Shown here: positions 15,859 to 24,336 of the stretch, in pieces
Numbering within the stretch: the stretch's first letter is position 1
How the letters are laid out: every line of letters starts with the position of its first letter
Assembly (NCBI GenBank): GCA_011526105.1
Contig: WYAZ01000057.1
Span: 1-37,676 of the forward strand
Source: Deltaproteobacteria bacterium
GTDB lineage: Bacteria > Myxococcota > Kuafuiibacteriia > Kuafuiibacteriales > Kuafuiibacteriaceae
DNA length: 37,676 nucleotides
Direction: 5' to 3'
The notes under the pieces: model-generated
Told to the model about the DNA's origin: nothing
Databases searched by the model: none
What the model saw: only the letters and a program-made list of their open reading frames with translations
Position numbers and translations under genes: made by a program

Positions 15859-16919
15859 TGCGAATCTGTTTCTACCTCATCGGAGTTGCCGCTTTCGGGC
15901 TGGGTTCTGCCTGCTCCTCGCCCGCGTCGGAGGTCGATCACCACGACGAAGCACACGAAGAGCTCGAGGAGTCGGTCGCTCTCGCTCGACCCTCCGACCG
16001 CGTCATCTTCGAAGCCGCCGCGCGAGTCGTCTCCACCGCGCCCGCCCGTGGAGAGATCAACGTGCTGAATCGCGCGCTGATCGTGAGGCGGCTCGTCGCC
16101 GCGGGCGACCGGGTGAAGCAGGGACAGATCCTCCTCGAGGCCGCGATGCCCGATGTCTCCGAGGCCGTCGCGCTCCATCGCTCGGCCGGTGCGCAGCTCG
16201 AGCTCGCGGAGAAGCGTCACAACCAGATCGCTCCCCTTCAGAAGGAGGGCCTCCTTAGAGCTTCGGAACTCTACGACCTCGAGCAGTCGATCCACGAGCT
16301 TCGGGCGCAACGCGCGCGTTCGCGGGCGATCTGGCAGGCGGTGGGTCTGTCAGAGTCGGAGCTGCTCGCGGTCGAACGCGCCGGTCTGATCCCGCTGCGC
16401 GCGCCGGTCGATGGAGTGGTCGTGCGCATGGAGGCGGAACTCGGTCACATGGCGGAGCCGGGAGGAACACCTCTGGCTGAGGTCCAGGGCGAAGCGCTCG
16501 GGCGCATCGAGGCCAACCTCGGCTTCTTACCGCCGCCCGGCTCTCTCATTCAGTTCGACGGTATCGACGGACGCAGCCTGGCCCTCAGCTCCACCCCGGC
16601 GCAGTCCCTGCTCGACCCCGCGAGCGGTCGCCTGACGGTCTGGTTCAAGCCCCAGAATGAAGTGCTCGTCCCCACAGGACTGCTCGGCAAGCTTCGTATT
16701 CGCCCGGGCTCCGCGGACTTGCTCGAGGCGCCGAGCAACGCGGTCGACCGCGACGAGGCCGGGACCCACGTGATGGTGGACGCCGCGGAGGGTCCGCGGC
16801 GCACGCCGGTACGCGTCCTCGAGGACCGCGCCGGTCGGGTCGTCTTCGTGGCCCGGTTGCCCGAGGGCGCTCGGGTACGGCTGCGCGCTCGGGTTGAGCT
16901 CCAGGGGCACAGCCACTGA
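15855..16919 (+). CDS. Periplasmic adaptor lipoprotein (HlyD/MFP) of RND efflux system
   Basis: A 354-residue membrane-fusion protein linking the inner-membrane pump to the TolC channel. The start ATG at 15855 overlaps the preceding stop; a second ATG at 15858 is equally possible. The signal peptide MMRICFYLIGVAAFGLGSAC ends in a lipobox (GSAC), so the adaptor is lipid-anchored. Immediately after the anchor is a His/acidic stretch, DHHDEAHEELEES, reminiscent of the metal-binding N-termini of CzcB/CusB-type adaptors. The lipoyl half-motifs VNRALIVRRLVAAGDRVKQG-like and LIPLRAPVDGVVVRMEAE flank a helical hairpin (residues about 100-165). The last codon also reads HSH. The stop overlaps the pump start (TGATG). 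The metal specificity is not visible. Confidence 0.92.
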   Translation: MMRICFYLIGVAAFGLGSACSSPASEVDHHDEAHEELEESVALARPSDRVIFEAAARVVSTAPARGEINVLNRALIVRRLVAAGDRVKQGQILLEAAMPDVSEAVALHRSAGAQLELAEKRHNQIAPLQKEGLLRASELYDLEQSIHELRAQRARSRAIWQAVGLSESELLAVERAGLIPLRAPVDGVVVRMEAELGHMAEPGGTPLAEVQGEALGRIEANLGFLPPPGSLIQFDGIDGRSLALSSTPAQSLLDPASGRLTVWFKPQNEVLVPTGLLGKLRIRPGSADLLEAPSNAVDRDEAGTHVMVDAAEGPRRTPVRVLEDRAGRVVFVARLPEGARVRLRARVELQGHSH

Positions 16920-19900
16920 TGATCGAGCGGATCGTCGAGCTGTCGATCGAGCACCGAAAGGCCGTGCTCATCGCGACGTTCTTACTCGCGCTCCTGGGGT
17001 TCGGGGTGAGCAGCGAACTCGCCTTCGACGCGCTCCCCGACGTCACCGGCAACTCGGTGGTGGTGCTGACCCGCGCCGCGGGCTTCAACCCCGAAGAGGT
17101 CGAGCAGCTCGTCACCCGACCGGTCGAGATCAGGCTCGGGGCGCTCCCCGGCACCGTGGGCCAGCGCAGTGTCTCCCGCTTCGGCATCTCCGCCGTGACC
17201 GTGCTGTTCGACGAGGCCACCCCCATGTTCCTCGCGCGTCAGCTCGTGTCGGAGCGGCTGGCGGGGGTGGGGGCGGAGCTGCCGCCCGGGGCCGAGCTGC
17301 CGGAGCTCGGCCCACTCTCGGGTGGGCTCGGTGAGATCTTCCAGCTCACCGTATCCTCAGCCACGCGGAGTCCCTCCGAGCTCTTGACCATCACCATGCT
17401 CGATCTCGCCCCCGTCTTTCGGCGGGTGCCGGGCGTGGTCGAAGTGAATCCTTGGGGCGGACGAAGACGCACCGTCGACATCATCCTGCACCCCGAGCGG
17501 CTCGCGCCTCGCAAGCTGACGGTCGAGTCGGTCCGAGCCGCGCTCGAGGGCGAGTTCCGGGCGGTGCCGGGCAACACCTTGGTCTCCGGCGATCGACAAG
17601 TCTTCTTGCGCGGGACCTCGCTGAGCACAGATCCAGCGGAGCTCGGGCGGCGCCTCATCCGGCCGGGCGTGTTTCTGTCGGACATCGCAACGATCGAGGA
17701 GGGTCACGAACCGCGCACCGGCGCCGCGACCCGAGACGGCCGGGGCGAGACCGTCTACGTGATGCTCCAGATGCTTCGCGGCGCCAACGCGCTCGAGGTC
17801 CTCGAGCGGGTGAAGGCGGTGTTGCCGGAGGCCCGCGCCGCCTTGCCGCCCGACATGCGAATGGAGCTGGTCTACGATCGCAGCGTCCTCGTTCACCGGA
17901 CGCTACGAACCGTCTTCACGAACCTCGCGGAGGGTGGCCTCCTCGTCGTGATCGTGCTGTTCCTGATGCTGGGCAACACACGCGCCGGATTGCTCGTCGC
18001 CTCTTCGATCCCGCTGTCCATGCTCGGCGCTACGACCGGCATGGTGCTCCTCGGCGTCCCGGGAAATCTGATGAGCCTCGGCGCCATCGACTTCGGGCTG
18101 TTGGTCGACGGCGCAGTGGTGATGGTGGAGTCCGTCTATCACCGGTTCAGCACCTCGTCCGATCCCAACGAACCGATCGAGGCGCGGGTCAAGGCGAGCA
18201 CGTTGTCTGTGGCCCGACCCGTGTTCTACTCCGTCCTCATCATCCTCGTCGTCTACATCCCCATCCTGAGCCTGACCGGCGTGGACGGGGCGCTGTTCCG
18301 ACCCATGGCGTTGACGGTCGTGCTGGCGCTGACGACCTCTCTGTTGCTCGTGCTGACCTTCGTGCCAGCCGCCTGCGCGGTGTGGCTGCGCGCCCCCAGC
18401 CAAACGGAGGTCGAACCCTGGCTGGTGCGGGGGCTGCGTCGCTCCTACGACCCGCTGCTCGATTGGTCGCTCGGTCATCCGCGAGCCGTCACCGCGGGCG
18501 GCGCGGTCCTCTTGGCGCTGGCGGTGGTGCTCTTCGCAAGGGCGGAGACCACCTTCGTTCCGCAGCTCGACGAAGGGAGCCTCGTCATCCAGACCACGCG
18601 GCGCCCCGACATCACGATTGAGGCGGCGGTGCGGGCCTCCAACGAGCTCGAAGCCGCTGTCCTGAAAGCTGCGCCCGAGGTCCGATCGGTGGCGTCCCGC
18701 ATCGGGAGCCCGGCGGTCGCGACCGATCTGATGGGCCTCGAACAAGCCGACATCTTCGTCGAGATCGCACCCCGCTCGGAGTGGAGGGACGGCCTCACGC
18801 GCGAGGCGCTCATCGAGGGCATCGAACACGAGATCGACGGGCTGGATCGCGAGAGCGAGGTGAGCTTCACCCAGCCCATCCAGATGCGCTTCAACGAGCT
18901 CGTGGGCGGGGAGACCACGGACGTAGCGCTCTCGATCTACGGTCCAGATCTCGAGCGCCTCCGAGGTTTCGCGGAGCGCGCCTCGAGCGCGCTCGCGGCC
19001 ATCCCAGGGGTGGACGACGCGCGTATTCTCGCGCCGCCAGAGGTCGCGCTTGTCGAGGTCGTCCCAGATCCCTTCTCGGTCGCCGCCCAGGGTCTGTCGT
19101 CCGGAGAAGTTCTCGACGCGGTGCAGGCCCTCCGAAATGGGCTCCATGTCGCGACCGCGGTCGAAGATCGGCAACGCATCCCGATTCGACTTCGCCTCTT
19201 TGGGCCGGAGAGCGAGCTGGGCCTCGAACAGGTCCTGCTCCCCGTCGAGAGCGGCAGCTTGGTGCCGCTCCATCGCCTCGCGGAGGTCCGTAGACGACCA
19301 GTGCCCTCGCTCGTCAGCCACGAAGACGGGCTCCGGCGCATCGTCGTGGGTTTCAACGTGCGCGGGCGCGCTTTGGGTACCGTGGTGGAAGATGCGCGCG
19401 CGGCCTTCGAGAAAGCGGTCGACCTCCCCGCACCCTATCGAGCCGCTTGGAAGGGACAGTACGAATCGCTGGTCGAGGCCCGCGAGCGAATGGCGCTGGT
19501 GGTCCCTGTCTCACTCCTTCTCATCCTCGGCCTCCTCCTGCTGGCATTTCGAGCCTTGGGCCCAGCGCTCCTCATCCTTCTGAATGTGCCTTTTGCTGCC
19601 GTCGGTGGAATCATCGCACTCACCGTGAGAGACCTGCCGTTGTCCATCTCGGCACTGATTGGCTTCATCGCCTTGTCGGGCATCGCGGTCTTGAACGGGG
19701 TGGTGATGACCAGCCGCCTCCGCGGGCTTCTGCTCGACGGGGTCCCCGCCGCAGAAGCCGCGAGGCGAGCTGCCCGGAGCCGCCTGAGGCCGGTCATGAT
19801 GACCGCGCTGGTCGCGGCGCTCGGCTTCGTGCCGATGATGCTCGCCACCGGCGTGGGGGCGGAGGTTCAGCGACCTTTGGCCACGGTGGTGGTGGGGGGG

Positions 19901-19987
19901 CTCCTGAGCTCTACACTCCTCACTTTGGTCATCCTACCGACCTGGGTTGCGTGGCTCGGTGATCGAAGGTCTCGACCCCGAGCATGA
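16919..19987 (+). CDS. CzcA/CusA-type heavy-metal RND efflux pump
   Basis: A 1022-residue inner-membrane proton-driven exporter of the heavy-metal subfamily of RND transporters. It starts with MIERIVELSIEHRKAVLIA and the first transmembrane helix, followed by the ALPDVTGNSVVVLTRAAG porter segment. Helix TM4 carries GAIDFGLLVDGAVVMVES near residues 388-405, with the Asp, Asp and Glu residues that mark metal-exporting RND proteins such as CzcA. The second half shows VEARERMALVVPVSLLLILG and later GIAVLNGVVM, giving 12 predicted helices and two large periplasmic loops. The length is typical. With the two genes before it, it forms a CBA-type tripartite system. The exported ion (Zn/Co/Cd/Ni or Cu/Ag) cannot be told from these motifs. 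The gene ends 10 bases before the stop of the opposing operon. Confidence 0.95.
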   Translation: MIERIVELSIEHRKAVLIATFLLALLGFGVSSELAFDALPDVTGNSVVVLTRAAGFNPEEVEQLVTRPVEIRLGALPGTVGQRSVSRFGISAVTVLFDEATPMFLARQLVSERLAGVGAELPPGAELPELGPLSGGLGEIFQLTVSSATRSPSELLTITMLDLAPVFRRVPGVVEVNPWGGRRRTVDIILHPERLAPRKLTVESVRAALEGEFRAVPGNTLVSGDRQVFLRGTSLSTDPAELGRRLIRPGVFLSDIATIEEGHEPRTGAATRDGRGETVYVMLQMLRGANALEVLERVKAVLPEARAALPPDMRMELVYDRSVLVHRTLRTVFTNLAEGGLLVVIVLFLMLGNTRAGLLVASSIPLSMLGATTGMVLLGVPGNLMSLGAIDFGLLVDGAVVMVESVYHRFSTSSDPNEPIEARVKASTLSVARPVFYSVLIILVVYIPILSLTGVDGALFRPMALTVVLALTTSLLLVLTFVPAACAVWLRAPSQTEVEPWLVRGLRRSYDPLLDWSLGHPRAVTAGGAVLLALAVVLFARAETTFVPQLDEGSLVIQTTRRPDITIEAAVRASNELEAAVLKAAPEVRSVASRIGSPAVATDLMGLEQADIFVEIAPRSEWRDGLTREALIEGIEHEIDGLDRESEVSFTQPIQMRFNELVGGETTDVALSIYGPDLERLRGFAERASSALAAIPGVDDARILAPPEVALVEVVPDPFSVAAQGLSSGEVLDAVQALRNGLHVATAVEDRQRIPIRLRLFGPESELGLEQVLLPVESGSLVPLHRLAEVRRRPVPSLVSHEDGLRRIVVGFNVRGRALGTVVEDARAAFEKAVDLPAPYRAAWKGQYESLVEARERMALVVPVSLLLILGLLLLAFRALGPALLILLNVPFAAVGGIIALTVRDLPLSISALIGFIALSGIAVLNGVVMTSRLRGLLLDGVPAAEAARRAARSRLRPVMMTALVAALGFVPMMLATGVGAEVQRPLATVVVGGLLSSTLLTLVILPTWVAWLGDRRSRPRA

Positions 19988-19997
19988 TCTCGAGGCC

Positions 19998-20471
19998 TCA
20001 CTTCGAGAGCGCGGCCTTCGAGATCCAGGTGCGCTCGACTTCGTCCCGCTCCGGGCGATAAACGACACACACCATGCCTTCGTCGAGCTGCCCCGCCCAC
20101 GCGAAGACGTTGCCGCGCCGATCCTTCACCTTCGGCTGCATACGCGCTTCGACCTGCCATTCCGAGAGCGCTCGATGCAGGTGAAGGAGGCGAACCTTGT
20201 CTCCGATCGGTGCCGCCTCGTCGACGGGTACCGCTCGACGGGCGAGCGCCGAGAGGACCTTCCCCGCGTCGTCGAAGACTCGCCAGGTGACCTCGCCGCT
20301 CTTCTCCTCCGCCCGCTCGACGCGCCGCAACGCGGATACGGAGAGCACGCGGCGGTCTGCATGCAACGCGCGACATTGATTGAGGGAAGCGAGGACGTGG
20401 TCGGAGAGTAAACGCTCGGCCGGCGGAGCCTGCATGAGCAGCAACACAGCGAAGCTGACGAAGGCCATCAT
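19998..20471 (-). CDS. Small exported protein, last gene of lipoprotein operon
   Basis: Predicted 157-residue exported protein of unknown function. ATG 20471 overlaps the stop of the gene before it (ATGA); a second in-frame ATG follows at 20468. The signal peptide is MMAFVSFAVLLLMQAPPAER, without a lipobox, so the mature protein is probably periplasmic. The rest is mixed: a helical part with a single Cys (LASLNQCRALHADRRV), a charged stretch (RVERAEEKSGEVTWRVF), then strands ending RGNVFAWAGQLDEGMVCVVY with another Cys. I recognise no family. Tight coupling to three lipoprotein genes implies a shared job. Confidence 0.75.
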   Translation of the reverse strand: MMAFVSFAVLLLMQAPPAERLLSDHVLASLNQCRALHADRRVLSVSALRRVERAEEKSGEVTWRVFDDAGKVLSALARRAVPVDEAAPIGDKVRLLHLHRALSEWQVEARMQPKVKDRRGNVFAWAGQLDEGMVCVVYRPERDEVERTWISKAALSK

Positions 20472-21595
20472 CGAAAGCGCTCCACGAACAGATCGGCCGC
20501 CTGCTGCTCGAGGCGGGGCAGATCTCCACGATAGCCGCTCACCGTCACGGCGGAGCCCGGCACGATCGCCAGCGTCGACACATCCATTCGATTCAAGACG
20601 ATGGTGTACACGCTGCCCTCCTCTTGGACCGATCCATACACGAGCTGGTTCGCGACCTTGAGCCGACCGAGTTCGGGGGCATTTGGAGCGTCCCCGTCGT
20701 AGACAAAGCGACCGATCTTTTTCATCTCGGCGAGCGCGGCCTCGAGCTTCTCGGGGTCGACGACCTCGCAAACGTCGGCGAGGGAGAGGCGCGCACGCAG
20801 GAGCTCTGCGATCTGAAGCGCAGCCTTCTTCGTCTTGGGACCGTGCTGCAAGGGGAGCACCGCGACCACCGGGCGAGACTCGAGCGGGACGACGATCTGC
20901 TGAGCCGCGCGCTCGGCGGCCATCCGCACCTGAGCGTCGGGGTCTCGAACCGCGAGCGTCTTGAGGCGATCGCGCTCCGAAAGCGTGCCGATGCGTCCCA
21001 GAGACTGCACCGCCGCTTCGCGCACCGGTGGTGCCACGTCGTTCTCCGCCATGTGGACGAGGAGCGCGCGGACCGCGGCCACCAGCGTCGCCTCGGGCGA
21101 GACGCCACCGATGAGTCGAGCCACGTTCGAGCGCAAGAAGTGGCTCTTGTGTGCCCTCGCGACCGAGAGCATGCGGTCGAGGATGGCGTCGTTCGACACC
21201 CCGGCCGCGAGGCTCTCGGCCGCCGCGTGGCGAACCGAACGAGAGCCATCGCCCAGGAGTTCGATGCGCTCCTTCGCCCCGATCTCCGGAGCCTCTGGAG
21301 CTACACGCGTCAGCGCTCGCAGCGTGGCGACACGAAGGCCCGGCGTCTCTGCCTTGAGTCCGCGCAGCACCACGAACATGCGAGCCCTCTCGTCGGTCTG
21401 AACGTGCGCAACGAGCGCTTCGATGATCTGCGTTTGCTCGGCTTCGAGTTCAACCTCTTCATAGGTCTCGATGAGTCCAAAGACGTCGCTCGCGGACTGC
21501 ATCTCGCGGATGTCGGTCGCGGTCGGGGTAGAGCGGCAGCCCACAGAGCCCACCAAGCCCACGCACAGTAGATAGGTCGCAACGAACCGAATCAT
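20468..21595 (-). CDS. HEAT-repeat lipoprotein with CsgG/LpoB-like C-terminal domain
   Basis: A 375-residue lipoprotein: signal peptide MIRFVATYLLCVGLVGSVGC with lipobox at Cys20. Residues about 30-245 are HEAT-type helical repeats, with second helices such as GLRVATLRALTRVAPEAPEI, SRSVRHAAAESLAAGVSND and APPVREAAVQSLGRI. The final 130 residues change to an alpha/beta domain beginning RPVVAVLPLQHGPKTKKAAL, with YGSVQEEGSVYTIVLNRMDV. This pattern recalls the LpoB/CsgG/TolB N-terminal fold, which in other bacteria sits at the outer membrane and contacts peptidoglycan synthases or secretion channels. The assignment rests on pattern similarity only. Start and stop both overlap the neighbouring genes by four bases. 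Confidence 0.82.
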   Translation of the reverse strand: MIRFVATYLLCVGLVGSVGCRSTPTATDIREMQSASDVFGLIETYEEVELEAEQTQIIEALVAHVQTDERARMFVVLRGLKAETPGLRVATLRALTRVAPEAPEIGAKERIELLGDGSRSVRHAAAESLAAGVSNDAILDRMLSVARAHKSHFLRSNVARLIGGVSPEATLVAAVRALLVHMAENDVAPPVREAAVQSLGRIGTLSERDRLKTLAVRDPDAQVRMAAERAAQQIVVPLESRPVVAVLPLQHGPKTKKAALQIAELLRARLSLADVCEVVDPEKLEAALAEMKKIGRFVYDGDAPNAPELGRLKVANQLVYGSVQEEGSVYTIVLNRMDVSTLAIVPGSAVTVSGYRGDLPRLEQQAADLFVERFR

Positions 21596-23016
21596 GAAGC
21601 CTCCCAGCTCACTCGCCCCGGACGCCCACTTGAACCCCGGCCTCCACTCTTGCCATCATCACCCGCGCGGCCGCCACGACCACCATCGCCGGCTTTTCCA
21701 TCCTTCCCCTTCTGCCCATCGCGACCGCGAGGATGTCCAGTGGCCCCAGAACCGCCGGAGCCGCCTGCACCCCCACTCCCGCCCTTTCCGCCGTCACCTC
21801 CGGCGCCGGCCGCTCCGCCCTGCCCAGCCCCGCCGCCATCACCGCCCGCGCCACCCTGGCTCGAGAGCAGGAGAGCCTTTCGCGCCACCGTCGCGAAGCT
21901 GCCTCCACCATAGACCCGCACACGAAGGTTGCCGCCCGGACCGCCGGGGCCGCCTAGGCCGCCCGACCCACCCGGGCCCCCGTTGCCGCCGGAAGCGCCA
22001 TCGCCTCCGTCACCGCCATCGCCACCATCGCCGCCGTCACCCCCTGGGCCGGTGCTGCTGCCGTCGCCATCGCCCCCTCGGCCGCCCGCGCCACCGGACC
22101 CGCCGTCGCCGCCCGCGCCACCCGCACCGCCGTCACCGCCGTCGCCGCCCGCGCCACCTCGGCCTCCGATGGTCGCCACGGTGAATTGTTCATCGCTGTG
22201 TAGAAGATACGTCCGGCGTTCAGGGGCGGCGCCAAACAGGCTCGCGTTCACCTCGAGCAGCAACAGGACCTCGCTCGGGAAGAACTTGGAGACCACCGGT
22301 CTCACTGCGAGCTCCACCTCCGGTCCCGCTTCACCTTCGCGCCCTGGGCTCCCCTCCTGGCCACCTGCCCCGTCGCCGCCCGGACGCGCGTTCTTTCCGT
22401 CGGCGCCCGCTTCTCCATCGCTGCCTGGCGAACCGCGACGTCCATCGTCACCATCCTCACCCCTCTTGCCATCGTCGCCGTTCGATCCGTGACTCCCAGC
22501 CTCGCCCGCGCGGCCCGCCTGGCCCTCCGCTCCGTGGCGAACGAAGGGCTGGTAGTCGTGTGCGTCGTACCGTGGGGGAAAGACGATGCGTTCGCGGAAG
22601 GCCCCGATGGAGACATCGACTCGGAATCCCGTATCGAGCGTGGTGAGCACATCGGGGTTGGGCGCCAGGTGAACGCCCGCGGCAGAGGCCCGCACCACTC
22701 CATCCGGCGAGGAGAAGGTGATCGGCAGCGGCGTTCGAGTGAGGTCGAGGAGCTCGAGTTCTCCGTCCTCATCGAGCCAAGCGACGAGGTCGATGAGTTG
22801 GGCGCCTCCGCGCTCGGGGTGAATCGACACCGGCCGCAGATCGGGCGCGCGCGAAGGCAAGACGTACAGCGCGCGCACCCGTTCGAGGCGCCGACTCGAG
22901 TCGTCACGATTCGCCTCCGAGACTTCAGGGTGCTGACCGAGCTCCGGCAGCGGCGGCGCGAGTGGCGTGCGGCAGGCCCCGAAGCCGAGGGCGAGGAGAG
23001 CGCAGAGCGGCCTCAT
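21592..23016 (-). CDS. Collagen-like and glycine-rich repeat lipoprotein
   Basis: A 474-residue exported lipoprotein: MRPLCALLALGFGAC with Cys15 as the probable anchor. Residues 16-160 are a globular domain with no recognised family. Residues 162-232 are collagen-like, Gly at nearly every third position with charged X and Y (GEDGDDGRRGSPGSDGEAG). Residues 233-283 are a second globular segment (VVSKFFPSEVLLLLEVNASL). Residues 284-363 are GGx-rich, a short strand segment (LRVRVYGGGSFATVARK) follows, and residues 388-468 are another Gly-rich block with PRGRDGQKGKDGKAGDG. The repeats would form a collagen-like trimer or a polyglycine-type bundle. No Cys or sortase motif lies near the C-terminus (RVSWEAS). 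Coupled by four-base overlaps to both neighbours. Confidence 0.85.
   Translation of the reverse strand: MRPLCALLALGFGACRTPLAPPLPELGQHPEVSEANRDDSSRRLERVRALYVLPSRAPDLRPVSIHPERGGAQLIDLVAWLDEDGELELLDLTRTPLPITFSSPDGVVRASAAGVHLAPNPDVLTTLDTGFRVDVSIGAFRERIVFPPRYDAHDYQPFVRHGAEGQAGRAGEAGSHGSNGDDGKRGEDGDDGRRGSPGSDGEAGADGKNARPGGDGAGGQEGSPGREGEAGPEVELAVRPVVSKFFPSEVLLLLEVNASLFGAAPERRTYLLHSDEQFTVATIGGRGGAGGDGGDGGAGGAGGDGGSGGAGGRGGDGDGSSTGPGGDGGDGGDGGDGGDGASGGNGGPGGSGGLGGPGGPGGNLRVRVYGGGSFATVARKALLLSSQGGAGGDGGGAGQGGAAGAGGDGGKGGSGGAGGSGGSGATGHPRGRDGQKGKDGKAGDGGRGGRAGDDGKSGGRGSSGRPGRVSWEAS
21613..21855. repeat. Gly-rich coding repeat block, residues 388-468
   Basis: Degenerate GGC/GGT-X-X triplet repeats of the lipoprotein gene. 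The block begins with GGx tripeptides and ends with collagen-like G-x-y (K, D, R). Length changes by slippage are likely here. Confidence 0.75.
21928..22167. repeat. Gly-rich coding repeat block, residues 284-363
   Basis: Mostly GGA/GGD/GGS/GGP tripeptide repeats, including a run of five GGD/GDGG units around residues 327-340. The plus strand appears as long gcc/acc/ccg repeats. Confidence 0.75.
22321..22533. repeat. Collagen-like G-x-y coding repeat, residues 162-232
   Basis: About 23 near-continuous Gly-x-y triplets with charged residues, interrupted near GKNARPGGDGAGG. Composition (D, E, K, R, S, P) differs from the GGx blocks downstream. Confidence 0.75.
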
Positions 23017-24065
23017 GGCGCGAGCTCCCGCACGAGATCGAACTCCCTCGATCGCGCCAGATCCGCGAGCAGTCGAAAGACCTCGGGTGAGCTCTCCCAG
23101 AGCAGCAGATCATCGTGCAGCGCAGCCCTCGCGCTGGGCCTCGCGAGCAGCACCCGCTCTGCGAGATACGCTCCCAGAAACCGATCGCCGGGGTGCGGCC
23201 TGTGGGTCGGCCGACCGGGCGTCGGTGCGCTCGCGCCAAAGAACGCCTCCGCGGTGGCTCGAGCCAGAGGGGCCTCCTCGGCGCGAGCTCCCAGGGTGAC
23301 CCAAACTCGGCGCCGGACCCGCGGCCCCGCCACGATGCTCGCGCGCTGCAAGAGATTGATCGCCTCGCGCAGCTCGATCCAGGCCTCCTCCGGGCGTCGA
23401 TGACGCTCGTCTCTTCCCTCATCGAGCCGATGCAGCACCGTTTGGATCGCCCGCACCAGTGCCGCTTCGTTCAGCGGGTTCTCCGTCTCCAGCCAGCCAC
23501 CGAGCGCTCGGTCGAGCACTCGAACGCTCACCGCGAGCGTCGCCACCCGGGCCTGCAGGGCACGCGACGACGCGGGAGCTCGGTCTCCGAGCTTGGCCGC
23601 AAAGACGTTGAGCCCCTCCGCCAAGTCCGCCTGCACCTCGGGATCAGCGAAGATGAAGTCGTGTTTGCTCCACAACGCATCGACGATGTATTCGGCGGCG
23701 CGAGGACCGGGCGCCGCGTTCAGCGACTCGATCAGAGCATCCACCGTCGAGGGCTCCCCGAGTCGCCCCAGGGCCCACGCCGCCTGGGCGCGGAGTGGGT
23801 CCGGGGCCCTCGAATCCGAGAGCACGCGCCCCAGCACCAAAACGCAGCCGGCGCATGGGTCACCGAGCTGTCCGATGAGATACGCCGCCTGTTCACGGTC
23901 CGCCGGATGCGCCCCGGCGGCTTGCAAGGCAGCTTTCGCGCGTTCCTGGCCGCCGCGCCGGGCCTCCATAGAGCCGAGTTCTGAGGCCTTGGGCCATCCG
24001 GAGGCGCAGCCGGCGGCGAAGAGAACGGCCAACGCGATCGGGGCCTTCAGCGAGCGGGGGTTCAT
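23013..24065 (-). CDS. HEAT-repeat lipoprotein, first gene of operon
   Basis: A 350-residue lipoprotein. ATG 24065 starts the signal peptide MNPRSLKAPIALAVLFAAGC with lipobox AAGC; the open frame upstream to 24158 lacks export features. HEAT-like helical repeats fill the first half: ADREQAAYLIGQLGD, DPLRAQAAWALGRLGEPSTV and GPRAAEYIVDALWSKHD. The second half is helical and less regular (NPLNEAALVRAIQTVLHRLD, WIELREAINLLQRASIVAG) and ends in a short unfamiliar tail. The stop overlaps the collagen-like gene (ATGA at 23016). It is first in the run, so the promoter for all four genes should lie in 24066-24336. Family-level function unknown; HEAT solenoids usually bind other proteins. Confidence 0.83.
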   Translation of the reverse strand: MNPRSLKAPIALAVLFAAGCASGWPKASELGSMEARRGGQERAKAALQAAGAHPADREQAAYLIGQLGDPCAGCVLVLGRVLSDSRAPDPLRAQAAWALGRLGEPSTVDALIESLNAAPGPRAAEYIVDALWSKHDFIFADPEVQADLAEGLNVFAAKLGDRAPASSRALQARVATLAVSVRVLDRALGGWLETENPLNEAALVRAIQTVLHRLDEGRDERHRRPEEAWIELREAINLLQRASIVAGPRVRRRVWVTLGARAEEAPLARATAEAFFGASAPTPGRPTHRPHPGDRFLGAYLAERVLLARPSARAALHDDLLLWESSPEVFRLLADLARSREFDLVRELAP

Positions 24066-24336
24066 GTCGCAGCTCGATTCCGGGCGGAATCCTGCGGTGT
24101 AAACGGGGGAGATCGCAACCTCGGGACGGGGGGTTCTCCAATGAGATCGCCCGCACATGACACTCGGACGTTGACTGGCCCCAAACCGATGAAGATGCTG
24201 CTCACCTAAACCTGCGCTCTCTCCGAAGACCCTCCTTCTACGTATCGTCCATTCCTTGGCCCTTCTCGTTTCTTGGAGCTTCCTGGCGTGAGCGCCCGCG
24301 TGCTGCGGCCCGCGTTATCCAAAACGGAACCCCAAA
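24066..24336. promoter_or_regulatory. Divergent promoter region between lipoprotein operon and RNA helicase
   Basis: A 271-base gap between two divergent start codons. TTGACT at 24171-24176 followed 17 bases later by GATGCT is the best plus-strand promoter candidate, with only a weak -10. It would leave a helicase leader of roughly 130 bases, and long leaders are common in cold-inducible helicase genes. On the minus strand TTGCGA near 24112-24117 could be a -35 box, without a clear -10. No coding signal seen. Confidence 0.35.

Noticed and set aside
17903-19321. Long open frame (472 codons) antisense to the RND pump gene
   Set aside because: It is the shadow of a GC-rich gene with third-position bias; translation is Arg/His/Asp-rich with no domain, while the plus strand carries the full RND motifs.
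21600-22540. Dense gcc/ccg repeats that might be a CRISPR-like or satellite array
   Set aside because: No regular spacer-repeat structure; they are in frame with Gly-x-y and GGx tripeptides of a protein with a signal peptide.
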